Shown: piece by piece, positions 51,928-59,640 of the stretch
Layout: the number at the start of each line of letters is the position of its first letter
How positions within the stretch are numbered: position 1 is the stretch's first letter
DNA from: Chloroflexota bacterium
Lineage (GTDB): Bacteria; Chloroflexota; Dehalococcoidia; Lucifugimonadales; UBA3495
Direction: 5' to 3'
Length of the DNA: 63,104 nt
NCBI GenBank assembly: GCA_028873965.1
Contig: JAPPMU010000007.1
Coordinates: 1-63,104, forward strand
The notes under the pieces: model-generated
Seen by the model: only the letters and a program-made list of their open reading frames with translations
Database searches by the model: none
Told to the model about the DNA's origin: nothing
Translations under genes and position numbers: made by a program

Positions 51928-52092
51928 TTAGCCGGGTTCCGCGTGTTCCGGCAACATGGCCTCATTGATGCCCGCCCAATGCTTCAGCCGCCGCGTTTCC
52001 CAATGCTCCGGCGCGTCGCCGAGCCAGGAGACACCGGAGGGCTTGTAGGCAGGGTAGGGGCAGCAGAGGCTGGCCGCGTGTTCGGTGTTCAT
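51928..52092 (-). pseudogene. 5' remnant of a type I restriction specificity gene (hsdS)
   Basis: A 54-residue frame on the minus strand, MNTEHAASLCCPYPAYKPSG followed by VSWLGDAPEHWETRRLKHWAGINEAMLPEHAEPG. This is the usual N-terminus of an HsdS subunit (Y-K-x-S-G-V-x-W-L-G-x-x-P-x-H-W), which stops after about 50 residues, so the two target-recognition domains are gone. ATG 52092 overlaps the HicA stop by four bases, as if it was translationally coupled. Confidence 0.75.
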
Positions 52093-52331
52093 AGATCCAA
52101 CAGCCTCAGGAGTTCCGCAATGGTCAATTCGTGATGCTGCGCTATGCTTTTCAATATGTTCGAGAGCGCCTTTATCTTGATCGGATTATGTTGCGGAATG
52201 ACCTCGTGGTGTTCACCGTTCACCTGGGTTGTGATGCGCACATGAGAACCGCGCTGCCTTACGGCTTCGTAGCCCAATCGCCGCAGTGCTGCCAGCAGTT
52301 CCGCGCCGCTCACGTCCCGGGGCAGCCTCAT
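52089..52331 (-). CDS. hicA: HicA-type mRNA interferase toxin
   Basis: An 80-residue double-stranded-RNA-binding-like toxin. SGAELLAALRRLGYEAVRQRGSHVRITT carries the catalytic His of HicA (RGSHVR), and GEHHEVIPQHNPIKIKALSNILKSI the rest of the fold. Cleaves mRNA when free of its antitoxin. It starts in the 3' end of the HicB gene (four-base overlap), so HicB is translated first. Confidence 0.9.
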   Translation of the reverse strand: MRLPRDVSGAELLAALRRLGYEAVRQRGSHVRITTQVNGEHHEVIPQHNPIKIKALSNILKSIAQHHELTIAELLRLLDL

Positions 52332-52546
52332 GCGGTGAAAACCTCCTCGCGTACGAAATGCAGCCGGATGATCCGGGGCCGGGAAGCGGTGTCGTCAAAG
52401 TAGCAAGCTACGGCTTCCTTGACGTTACAGCGGAGCTCTTCGAGGGAATCCCCCTGGGTGTGGATCCCGTACCCCAGCGCGCTGGCGGCAAACCCACCGT
52501 CCACCTCGTCCTCGGTTACCTCGAAGATAATTTCAGTTTGAGACAT
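52328..52546 (-). CDS. hicB: HicB-type antitoxin
   Basis: A 72-residue protein: IIFEVTEDEVDGGFAASALGYGIHTQGDSLEELRCNVKEAVACYF is a partly degenerate RNase-H-like HicB fold. There is no C-terminal DNA-binding domain, as in the short HicB class. Its gene precedes hicA on the same strand with a four-base overlap. It should neutralise HicA by direct binding. Confidence 0.85.
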   Translation of the reverse strand: MSQTEIIFEVTEDEVDGGFAASALGYGIHTQGDSLEELRCNVKEAVACYFDDTASRPRIIRLHFVREEVFTA

Positions 52547-52657
52547 GGCTATCTCCTGTTGATGTTGTCAATGAACCGTTGGCCCGATTCCGTGATGCAT
52601 ATGGAGTTGGCCCCTATTTTGCAAAAGTTGGCCGCCGTTAGCTTGGCAAGCGCTCCC

Positions 52658-53032
52658 TCAAATGGCGTCCAACTTGGCGTTGATGGCCCTCCATCTCCAC
52701 AAGATGGGTTCCCCAAGTCTGGCAAGTCCCTGGTAAGGTCGGCCTTGCGGCCTGACCTGGATGATGGGCTTGTTAAGGCTGCGCGCAATGTCAGTTTCCA
52801 CGATGACGCCCGGAGCGTTGTGGGTGTCCTGGCCAATCAGGACGACCACCGCGTCGCACTGGCGTATGGCGTTCCTTGCTTTGTTCTTCCAAGCCTCGTC
52901 AGGATAAGATTCATGGAGCGAACAGTCGCGGATGCGATGATTGGTTTCTTCTTTGGCCTGCCGGTAAAAATTGTTCTGAAGGTCCTTGTCTTTATCGAAC
53001 TCAAAGCTCACGAAGATATTGAGGGTGGGCAT
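52658..53032 (-). CDS. TIR-like protein (ThsB/DUF1863-related)
   Basis: A 124-residue single-domain protein. LNIFVSFEFDKDKDLQNNFYRQ, DEAWKNKARNAIRQCDAVVVLIGQDTHNAPGVIVETDIARSLNKPIIQVRPQ matches the TIR_2 proteins of Thoeris-type systems and DUF1863 relatives, which make or sense cyclic ADP-ribose variants from NAD. The typical catalytic Glu is present in VETDIA. CAGGAG stands before the ATG. No ThsA-like effector is visible in the window; HicBA genes follow on the same strand. Confidence 0.78.
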   Translation of the reverse strand: MPTLNIFVSFEFDKDKDLQNNFYRQAKEETNHRIRDCSLHESYPDEAWKNKARNAIRQCDAVVVLIGQDTHNAPGVIVETDIARSLNKPIIQVRPQGRPYQGLARLGEPILWRWRAINAKLDAI

Positions 53033-53435
53033 AGATTCTCCTGTGTCGGGTCGGACTGCAATCGCCTCTTCATCCGATTATCTCCGCCAGCAACCCATCA
53101 GTTCTCTGCTCCAATCCAAATTATAGCAGCGCGGATATCCTCCAGCGGGCGCGGGTCGCCAGCGGCACTTGCCGGCCGCTCTAGCCGGCATATCGGCCGT
53201 GTCTTGATTATGCGCATCTCACAATACGTGATAGTTTTCCGTTCCAGGTGGTTTATTCTGTCAAACGCTGTTGCCGGTGCGGATAGGGGCCAATAATTCT
53301 TCGCCCCTACGGAGAAATCCACCCAAATTGCAACGTTGCCGCCATGCGCTCTCATCGTGGGCCACGCCAGGGCCGATGTTATACTGGGAGCATAAGCAAC
53401 GAGTTTGGATATAACGGGTTGGCCGGGGGAAGGTT
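53033..53435. other. Intergenic region between divergent TIR and NDUFA9-like genes
   Basis: About 400 bases. A TATACT at 53388-53393 is a possible -10 for the following gene. I find no repeat family member, terminator or reading frame with protein-like character here. Confidence 0.35.
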
Positions 53436-54374
53436 ATGACCGTTCTGGTAACCGGGGCCACGGGGCTGTTGGGACGACGGGTAGTCCAGCAATTGCTGGA
53501 GACCAACCACGAAGTGCGCGTCATGGTGCGCCGTCCGGGCAGCGAGAGCGTACTCGCCACGCCGCCCACCGACGTTTGCTACGGGGACGTGAGCAACCCC
53601 GATGCCCTGGCCGAGGCCTGTCGCGACGCCACCGCGGTGGTCCACCTGGTAGCGGTGATCCGCGGCGGCCCGAGGCAGTTCGACGCCATCAACCGGCAGG
53701 GCGCCGCCAACGTGGTCGAGGCGGCCAAAGCCGCCGGCTCCGTAAAACGGTTCATCCACGTTAGTGCCCTGGGAGCCGACGACCGGCCACGCCTCCAGTA
53801 TCTCTACTCCAAGTGGCAGGGCGAACAGGCGGTGGCGGGCAGCGGGCTGCCCTACGTGATCCTCCGCCCGTCGCTGATTTTCGGTCCGGGCGACGAGTTC
53901 ACCACTGCGGTCGCGGCGCTGGTGCGCACCATGCCCATCGTTCCGGTGATCGGTTCCGGCAACAACCGCCTGCAACCCATCCACGTCGACGACGTGGCGC
54001 GCTGCATCGCCCTTTCCGTCAGCGGCAACATCCGGGGCAACCATACCATCGAGATCGGTGGGCCGGAGCAGCTGTCCTACAACGAGATCGTGGGCGTCGT
54101 CGCGCGGACACTGGGTCGCAAGGCGCGCCGCCTCAACGTGCCGGTGTGGAAGATGAGCCTGCCGGTAACCATCATGGAGAAACTGACCCCACGGGCGCCC
54201 ATCAACCGGGCGATGCTGCAACTGGTAACGTTGCGGAACGTCGCCGAGCCCGGCTCCGTGGAGCGCGCCTTCGGGTTCCGGCCCCGGCCACTCTACGGAA
54301 ACATCGACCACGTCCGGAACATCACGGCCGGCCAGGCCATCCGCATCAACCTGGGCCTGGCCGCGGGCAGCTAG
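53436..54374 (+). CDS. NAD(P)H-binding SDR protein (NDUFA9-like)
   Basis: A 312-residue extended short-chain dehydrogenase. VLVTGATGLLGRRVVQQLLE is the Rossmann TGATGxxG motif and HLVAVIRGG, FIHVSALGAD and LYSKWQGEQAV with the Tyr-x-x-x-Lys (YSKWQ) complete it. The family includes complex I NDUFA9-like and quinone reductase-like proteins. Followed nine bases later by folC, so they share a transcript. Confidence 0.85.
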   Translation: MTVLVTGATGLLGRRVVQQLLETNHEVRVMVRRPGSESVLATPPTDVCYGDVSNPDALAEACRDATAVVHLVAVIRGGPRQFDAINRQGAANVVEAAKAAGSVKRFIHVSALGADDRPRLQYLYSKWQGEQAVAGSGLPYVILRPSLIFGPGDEFTTAVAALVRTMPIVPVIGSGNNRLQPIHVDDVARCIALSVSGNIRGNHTIEIGGPEQLSYNEIVGVVARTLGRKARRLNVPVWKMSLPVTIMEKLTPRAPINRAMLQLVTLRNVAEPGSVERAFGFRPRPLYGNIDHVRNITAGQAIRINLGLAAGS

Positions 54375-54382
54375 CAAAGATC

Positions 54383-55762
54383 GTGCCGGCGAGTTACCAA
54401 GATTCGGTCGCCCGGCTGTTGGGCCTGGTGGACCACGAGCGTTCGGCCCCGGCGCAGCCGCGGCAGAAGCGGATCTACGACCTGCGGAACGTGGAGCGCC
54501 TGTTGGCGCGCCTGGGCAACCCGCACCGGCGCCGTGGAATCGTGCACGTGGCTGGCACCAAGGGCAAGGGCAGCACGGCCGCCATGGTGGAGTCCATCGC
54601 GGGGGCCGCCGGATATTCCACCGGATTCTATTCGTCGCCGCACCTGCATTCCTTCTGCGAGCGTATCCGTCGGGACGGGAAGCCGGTCTCCCGGGACCGT
54701 TTCGCGGCGCTCACCGACGCGGTGTGGCCGCACCATATCGACAACGCCGCCGACCCCGACGCCGGGCCGGCGACGCTGTTCGAGTATCTGACCGCCATGG
54801 GTTTCCGGTGCTTCGCGGAGGACTCGGTAAACGTCAGCGTCATCGAGGTCGGCCTGGGTGGGCGTTTGGATGCCACCAACGTAGTAACTCCCGAGGTCAG
54901 CGTGATCACCCCCGTGAGCCTGGACCACATGGCGATCCTGGGCGACACCATCGGCGAGATCGCCGCCGACAAGGCCGGAATCATCAAGCCGGGAACCCCG
55001 GTGGTGGTCGGGCCGCAGTTCCCGGAGGCGATGGAGTCCATCAGCCGGGCTGCCACCGCGCAATCGGCGCCGGTCATATGCGTCGGGGATGCCATCACCT
55101 GGGCAGTCGAGGAAGCTTCGGCGGAGGGTCAGCTCCTGGAAATACACGGTCGCCGGGATGCCTATCGCTTGCGGCTGCCCCTGCTGGGAGATTTCCAGGG
55201 AGCCAACGCGGCCACGGCGGTGGGGGCAGCGGAGTCCCTGGCCGACGCCGGATACGTCATCGACCGCCGCGCGATCATCGCCGGGCTGGAGTCGGTCGAG
55301 TGGCCCGGACGCATGGAGGTCCTGGCCCGGGAGCCGACGCTGGTGGTGGACGGCGCGCACAACGACCACTCGGTGGCAACCCTCCTGGCAACCCTGGACG
55401 CCTACGTGCCCCACCGCAACCTGATTGTGGTGGCCGGATTCTCCCGGGACAAGCAGGTGGACGCGATGGTCGAGTTGTTGGCGCAGCGCGCGCACCGGGT
55501 GATCGCCACGCGCTCGCGCCATCCGCGCTCCATGCGCCCCGCGGAGATCGCCGAACAGTTCCTCGGTCAGAGTGTGCCAGCGGAACGTGTTGGGATCACG
55601 ACGCACACGGACGATGCGATAGCCGAGGCCGTAGCATCGGCGGACACTGATGACCTGGTGCTGGTCACGGGATCCCTGTTCGCCGTCGCCGAGGCCCGCG
55701 AGGCCGTCCTGGGCATCGAGCCGGAGACGTATCCCGACCTGCTCCCGCCCGATTTACGCTAA
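54383..55762 (+). CDS. folC: Folylpolyglutamate synthase/dihydrofolate synthase
   Basis: A 459-residue Mur-ligase-like ATP-dependent enzyme that adds glutamate to folates. The P-loop HVAGTKGKGSTAAM is at about 55-68, FYSSPHLHSFCERIR, VEVGLGGRLDATN-type VIEVGLGGRLDATNVV and SLDHMAILGDTIGEIAADKAGIIKP follow, and the C-terminal GAHNDHS carries the catalytic site. Start at GTG 54383, nine bases after the NDUFA9-like gene. It ends 28 bases before fabF. Confidence 0.96.
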   Translation: MPASYQDSVARLLGLVDHERSAPAQPRQKRIYDLRNVERLLARLGNPHRRRGIVHVAGTKGKGSTAAMVESIAGAAGYSTGFYSSPHLHSFCERIRRDGKPVSRDRFAALTDAVWPHHIDNAADPDAGPATLFEYLTAMGFRCFAEDSVNVSVIEVGLGGRLDATNVVTPEVSVITPVSLDHMAILGDTIGEIAADKAGIIKPGTPVVVGPQFPEAMESISRAATAQSAPVICVGDAITWAVEEASAEGQLLEIHGRRDAYRLRLPLLGDFQGANAATAVGAAESLADAGYVIDRRAIIAGLESVEWPGRMEVLAREPTLVVDGAHNDHSVATLLATLDAYVPHRNLIVVAGFSRDKQVDAMVELLAQRAHRVIATRSRHPRSMRPAEIAEQFLGQSVPAERVGITTHTDDAIAEAVASADTDDLVLVTGSLFAVAEAREAVLGIEPETYPDLLPPDLR

Positions 55763-55783
55763 CCGGAGCGCGACTGCTACAAT
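55754..55783 (+). promoter_or_regulatory. Possible promoter for a leaderless fabF transcript
   Basis: TTACGC (55754-55759), an 18-base spacer and TACAAT (55778-55783). A start seven or eight bases later would coincide with ATG 55791. The -35 overlaps the end of folC. Confidence 0.4.
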
Positions 55784-55790
55784 TGTCGCC

Positions 55791-57050
55791 ATGATGCAGA
55801 TCGAAAACGGGCGGCGGCGGGTGGTGGTGACCGGCCTGGGGGCGATTACCCCGCTGGGCCTGAGCGCGGACAAGTTCTGGGCGAACCTGGTGGCCGGCGT
55901 GTCGGGCATCGGCCCGATGACCCTGTGCGACCCCACGGATTACCCCTGCCGGATCGCCGGCCAGGCCGACGATTTTGACGCCACCGATTACATCGACCGG
56001 CGGGAGGCGCGCCGCATGGCCCGCTTCTCGCAGATGGCGGTGGCGGCCGCGTTGCAGGCAATCGCAGACGCCGGCCTGGACATGGCGCAGGAAGACCCGT
56101 ATCGCGTGGGCGTGTTGCTCGGTAACGGCAACGGAGGCTTCCCCACGCTGGAAGAAAACTGCCGGATCCTGGCCGACCGGGGCGGGATGCGTATGTCGCC
56201 CTTTTTCTTTCCCATGATTCTCCCCAACATGGCGGCCGCCAACGTGAGCCAGTACGTGGGCGCCCGCGGCTACAACTCCACCGCGACCACGGCCTGTGCC
56301 GCGTCCAACAACGCCATCGGCGAAGCGCTCCAGGCGATACGGCACGGCATGGCCGACGCTATGGTTGCCGGCGGCGCGGAGGCCGGCATCAGCCAGCTTG
56401 GGTTGGCCGGATTCGCCGTGATGCGCGCGCTCAGCACGCGGAACGAGGAGCCGCAGCGGGCCAGCCGGCCCTTCGACGCCCAGCGGGACGGGTTCGTCCC
56501 GGCGGAGGGCGCCGGCATCCTGGTGCTGGAGGAGTTGGAGCGGGCCAAGGCCCGTGGAGCCAACATCCTGTGCGAACTGTCAGGGTTCGGGGCCACGTCG
56601 GACGCCGGACACCTGGTTCAGCCCCAGGAGACGGGGGAAAGCGCGGCCCGAGCCATGGCGGGAGCGCTGGCGGATGCGGGCCTGGACATCGGCGACGTCG
56701 ACTACATCAACGCCCACGGCACGTCCACACCGCTGAACGACGCGGTGGAGACCGTTGCCATCAAGCGCCTGTTCGGCGACGCGGCTTACCGGATCCCCAT
56801 CAGCAGCACGAAGGGGATGATCGGGCACGCCCTGGGAGCGTCGGGCGCGCTGGAGGCAGTGGCGTGCGTCAAGACCATCACGGACCGGCGCATCCACCCC
56901 ACCGTGAACCAGGAATCGTCTGACCCCGACTGCGATTTGGACTACGTGCCCAACGAATCGCGGGCGGCCGACGTGGACGTGGTTCTGTCCAACGCCTTCG
57001 GGTTCGGCGGGCAGAACGCCTGCCTGGTGTTCCGGCGCTGGGAGGAGTGA
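55791..57050 (+). CDS. fabF: 3-oxoacyl-ACP synthase II
   Basis: A 419-residue condensing enzyme of fatty-acid synthesis. The catalytic triad is Cys169 (TACAAS), His309 (NAHGTST) and His346 (GMIGHALGAS), with Lys341 in the conserved KGM. VVVTGLGAITPLG opens the fold. It is next to folC and not in a fab operon, so it may have its own promoter. No acyl carrier protein gene is nearby. Confidence 0.96.
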   Translation: MMQIENGRRRVVVTGLGAITPLGLSADKFWANLVAGVSGIGPMTLCDPTDYPCRIAGQADDFDATDYIDRREARRMARFSQMAVAAALQAIADAGLDMAQEDPYRVGVLLGNGNGGFPTLEENCRILADRGGMRMSPFFFPMILPNMAAANVSQYVGARGYNSTATTACAASNNAIGEALQAIRHGMADAMVAGGAEAGISQLGLAGFAVMRALSTRNEEPQRASRPFDAQRDGFVPAEGAGILVLEELERAKARGANILCELSGFGATSDAGHLVQPQETGESAARAMAGALADAGLDIGDVDYINAHGTSTPLNDAVETVAIKRLFGDAAYRIPISSTKGMIGHALGASGALEAVACVKTITDRRIHPTVNQESSDPDCDLDYVPNESRAADVDVVLSNAFGFGGQNACLVFRRWEE

Positions 57051-57056
57051 TCCTCC

Positions 57057-57193
57057 CTCGCGCGTACCCGGTTTGTCATCGCGAGAAGCGCAGCGACGTG
57101 GCGATCTCGCTGGGGTAACGGTCATTGCTGCGGCGACGAGATTGCCACGCTTCGCTCGCAATGACTGTTCGATTGAAACTGGGTACGCGTGAG
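57057..57193. repeat. Family B palindromic element, copy 5
   Basis: A 137-bp copy with CTCGCGCGTACCCGGTTT and AAACTGGGTACGCGTGAG ends, directly after the fabF stop. It may also act as a terminator. Confidence 0.78.
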
Positions 57194-57287
57194 GTAATCC
57201 TCAGCTTTGCGCCGGGACAAAAATCCGCCGGCGCGTTTGCGTGACGCCGGCGGGAAGCGCGTTGGGATCTTTAGCGAAGGCGGCCGC

Positions 57288-57542
57288 CTAGTCTGCGGCG
57301 GCTTCGGCAGTCTGTCCGGCGAGCATCTCGTCGAGCATTCGCTGCAAGGCCATAGTGTGGCTGCATACCCGTCGGGTCGCAAAGAAGGCGCATTCGCAGT
57401 TCCAGTCTCCGTCGCGATAGGCGACCCGGTAGGTATTGTGGTTGCCGATGAAGGAAGCCTCGAAGGTGTGGATGTTCACCCGCTCCGGTTCCTCGGCGTA
57501 CTTGCGTGCCTTGTCAACCTTGCCGATGTAGCTCGAACTCAT
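57288..57542 (-). CDS. Small SWIM zinc-finger protein
   Basis: An 84-residue protein. The sequence WNCECAFFATRRVCSHTMALQ has the CxCx(n)CxH pattern of SWIM fingers. Short N-terminal part VNIHTFEASFIGNHNTYRVAYRDGDW. SWIM fingers bind DNA or protein partners and are found next to SNF2 helicases, but none is here. Isolated gene between repeats. Confidence 0.8.
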   Translation of the reverse strand: MSSSYIGKVDKARKYAEEPERVNIHTFEASFIGNHNTYRVAYRDGDWNCECAFFATRRVCSHTMALQRMLDEMLAGQTAEAAAD

Positions 57543-57764
57543 TTCAACCCCCGCAGTGTGATAAGACGGGGATGGAACCCCGCCTGGTCTCTAATGGTAC
57601 CGGCATCAGCCGGAACTGGTCAACAACCGGCCGGCCTCACGCTGGGAAATTTCGTACTGCCCACTGGGCAGAGCGGGTCCATGCGTGTAGCGCAGTACCG
57701 CCGGAGGCGGGTGGTATGGCGCTTGCTGACCCGGTGGATCTCCGGCGGCACGCCTGGGCCGGAT

Positions 57765-57862
57765 TCCTGCCCTGGTCAAGGTGCCTGCACCTTGGCCCCG
57801 GATGTTCTCTGCCGCATTGATGTCGGCGTTGTGAGATGTCCGCGTTGTCAAGGGACAAATGG
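57765..57862 (-). pseudogene. C-terminal remnant of an IS605-type TnpB
   Basis: On the minus strand the reading CPLTTRTSHNADINAAENIR is followed by GQGAGT; this is the end of a TnpB protein (the HADINAAKNI motif after the zinc ribbon). The preceding zinc-finger part is not readable and the catalytic regions are missing. Downstream sequence to about 57590 would correspond to the right end of the element and its guide RNA region. Confidence 0.6.
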
Positions 57863-57869
57863 CCCTCAC

Positions 57870-58013
57870 CAGGGCCTTTTCAAAGTTAATCCGTCATTCC
57901 GGCGAAAGCCGGAATCCAGAACATTCCCAACACAGCGACCTGCTGGATCCCCGCTTCCGCGGGAATGACGGTTCGGGGTGAAAGACCCCATCCGGGACTT
58001 TGAAAAGACCCTG
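57870..58013. repeat. Palindromic element with CAGGGCCTTTTCAAAGT ends (family E)
   Basis: A 144-bp element with inverted ends CAGGGCCTTTTCAAAGT and ACTTTGAAAAGACCCTG around the same GTCATTCCGGCGAAAGCCGG and CCGCTTCCGCGGGAATGACG core. It lies between the TnpB remnant and the HEPN gene tail. Confidence 0.75.
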
Positions 58014-58024
58014 GGCGCTGGCTT

Positions 58025-58722
58025 TCACGGCTGCCCGTAGAGGACGATATTAGTGATCGTTCGTTTGTCGGTTGGGCTCATGGCGTGCAGGTTGTTCAGG
58101 GCCGCTATTGCGCGGTCCAGCCATTGACGGGCCGAAACTAGGTTGAAAACAGCGTTTGGGTTGTAGGGCGTGTCGTCAAATTATCTCGTCATTCCTAAAT
58201 TATCTCGTCATTCCTGCGGAAGCAGGAATCCAGGCGTTTCCGTATCCAAATCGTGCTGACACAGCCGGGGATTCTGGATTCCCGCTTTCGCGGGAATGAC
58301 GGAAATGGAGCGGTTTGACGCTTGGAAACTCAATTTGACGACACGCCCTAGTCGGCCGTTTCTCGCGTGGCTTTCAGGTTTATGAAGTTCTCGCTAAACT
58401 CGCGACCGTTTCTGTCCAGCGTGAACATGTGATGCTGGAGTCGGGCCGCCGCGTAACCGTGACGCATCCTGCGATAGGCGTCGATCCAGTCCAACGCCAT
58501 TGATGGGTTCGCCGGAGGGCCGATGATGTTGTCGGCGTTATTTCGTGCCAATGCGTGGAATACCGCGTAGTAGGCTGTGCTCACGGCGCGGTGGAAAGTC
58601 TCGCGTGACACTGGCGTACCATGGGCTGCCCGATTGAGTGTATCGCGCACCGAGCCGATCAGCGCCCAGAGATCCAGGGGCGTGGGTGGCTGAAAAGGAA
58701 TACCCGGTTGGGGCGCCGTCAC
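58025..58722 (-). pseudogene. HEPN-domain gene interrupted by a MITE
   Basis: The 5' part (58351-58722, 124 codons to a TAG) encodes a HEPN protein with SRETFHRAVSTAYYAVFHALARNNAD and starts with GTG at 58722, four bases overlapping the upstream gene. The TAG is made by the element. Beyond the 183-bp insertion, 58025-58165 continues in the same protein: YNPNAVFNLVSARQWLDRAI and AALNNLHAMSPTDKRTITNIVLYGQP, then TGA. Removing the element and one TA restores ADYNPN in frame. So 45 residues were lost from the C-terminus. Confidence 0.9.
58166..58348. mobile_element. 183-bp MITE with perfect 17-bp ends, TA target duplication (family F)
   Basis: Ends GGGCGTGTCGTCAAATT and its exact complement. TA flanks both sides (58164-58165 and 58349-58350), as for IS630/Tc1-mariner-type insertions. 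Inside it carries the GTCATTCCTGCGGAAGCAGG / CCCGCTTTCGCGGGAATGACGG pair and a 19-bp tandem duplication (AAATTATCTCGTCATTCCT twice, about 58177-58214). No coding sequence, so it depends on a transposase in trans. Confidence 0.9.
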
Positions 58723-59009
58723 GTAACGTCGTCCTCCCGGTCGATGTAGGCGACCGCGGGTTTGTCGAAGATATGTTGGCCCATGAGCCTTTCGTGCAGT
58801 CCGAGTTCAAACTCCATGATGGCGTCCTCGTCGAGGGGCGGATGGCCCGGTTCAAAGTACACCGTCATGTAGTTCACGTCCCGCTTCTTTCGTCGTATGC
58901 AAGTGCTTTCGATGTGACTGATGCGGAATCCTTCCCCGAGGTGTCCGGGCAAGTCCTTGCGGATTATCTCTTCCGTTACTTGGAGGGCGCGGTTTGTCCT
59001 GTACATCAT
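58719..59009 (-). CDS. Small partner of the HEPN gene
   Basis: A 96-residue protein, not recognised, ending DREDDVT. It includes a mixed alpha/beta middle (ISHIESTCIRRKKRDVNYMTVYFEPGHPPLDEDAIMEFELGLHERLMGQ). GGAGCG stands seven bases before ATG 59009, and the stop overlaps the HEPN GTG by four bases. Position suggests the antitoxin or partner of the HEPN gene. Confidence 0.6.
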   Translation of the reverse strand: MMYRTNRALQVTEEIIRKDLPGHLGEGFRISHIESTCIRRKKRDVNYMTVYFEPGHPPLDEDAIMEFELGLHERLMGQHIFDKPAVAYIDREDDVT

Positions 59010-59121
59010 AACGCTCCGTTGCCGGCGGTCGGGCGCGGCTTTGACAAGGTCAACGTATAGGCTGCTGGGGTGCCGGTCAATCTACTGGTTGTAACTGTTC
59101 AGACTTGCGGGGAAAATGTCA

Positions 59122-59284
59122 TAGGAGTTACGCACTTGAAATTACAAACCCGTCATTCCTGCGCAAGCAGGAATCCATAGGCTTCACAGTGAACGAATCT
59201 GGAACACTGTTAACGATTTCGGCCACTGGATCCCCGCTTCCGCGGGAATGACGGGTGTAAAGTCTCCCAACTGCGTAAGTCCTA
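59122..59284. mobile_element. Family A 163-bp element, copy 2
   Basis: Inverted relative to copy 1 at 29757 and 161/163 identical by my alignment. TGTCA at 59117-59121 and 59285-59289. Confidence 0.85.
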
Positions 59285-59289
59285 TGTCA

Positions 59290-59452
59290 TACGAGTTACG
59301 CACTTGGATTCACCAACCCGTCATTCCGGCGAAAGCCGGAATCCAGGGACTTGGTGGTAAATCAATTTCGACCAAAGTTAACGATGTCGGTTATTGGGTT
59401 CCCACTTTCGCGGAAACGACGGCGCATAATCTGCCCAACTGCGTAACTCCCG
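59290..59452. mobile_element. Family A 163-bp element, copy 3, diverged
   Basis: Directly follows copy 2 and shares the TGTCA at 59285-59289; the right TGTCA is 59453-59457 and continues into a family B element. Ends TACGAGTTACGCACTTGG and CTGCGTAACTCCCG, more diverged than the other two. Confidence 0.78.
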
Positions 59453-59574
59453 TGTCATTGCGGCCCCGCACTTGATGTGGGGGTGGCAATCTCGTTGCTG
59501 GAGGGGCGATTCCTCGGGTGGCGAGACCACCACGTCGCCGCGCTCCTCGCGATGACAAACTGGGTACGCACGAG
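59453..59574. repeat. Family B palindromic element, copy 6, left end replaced by family A
   Basis: Starts TGTCATTGCGGCCCCGCAC and ends AAACTGGGTACGCACGAG. As at 29.7 kb, a family A element abuts the TGTCATTGC sequence and the outer left end is lost. Confidence 0.75.
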
Positions 59575-59640
59575 ACTGCCGGCGCGCCTTTCCGGGGCCG
59601 TGCGGGTGATCCACCCCGGCGCGCCCGGCTGCGAAGAAGG

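Noticed and set aside
53098..53355. 85-codon minus-strand frame upstream of the NDUFA9-like gene
   Set aside because: No ribosome site and no recognisable motif; it ends in sequence that looks like promoter DNA.
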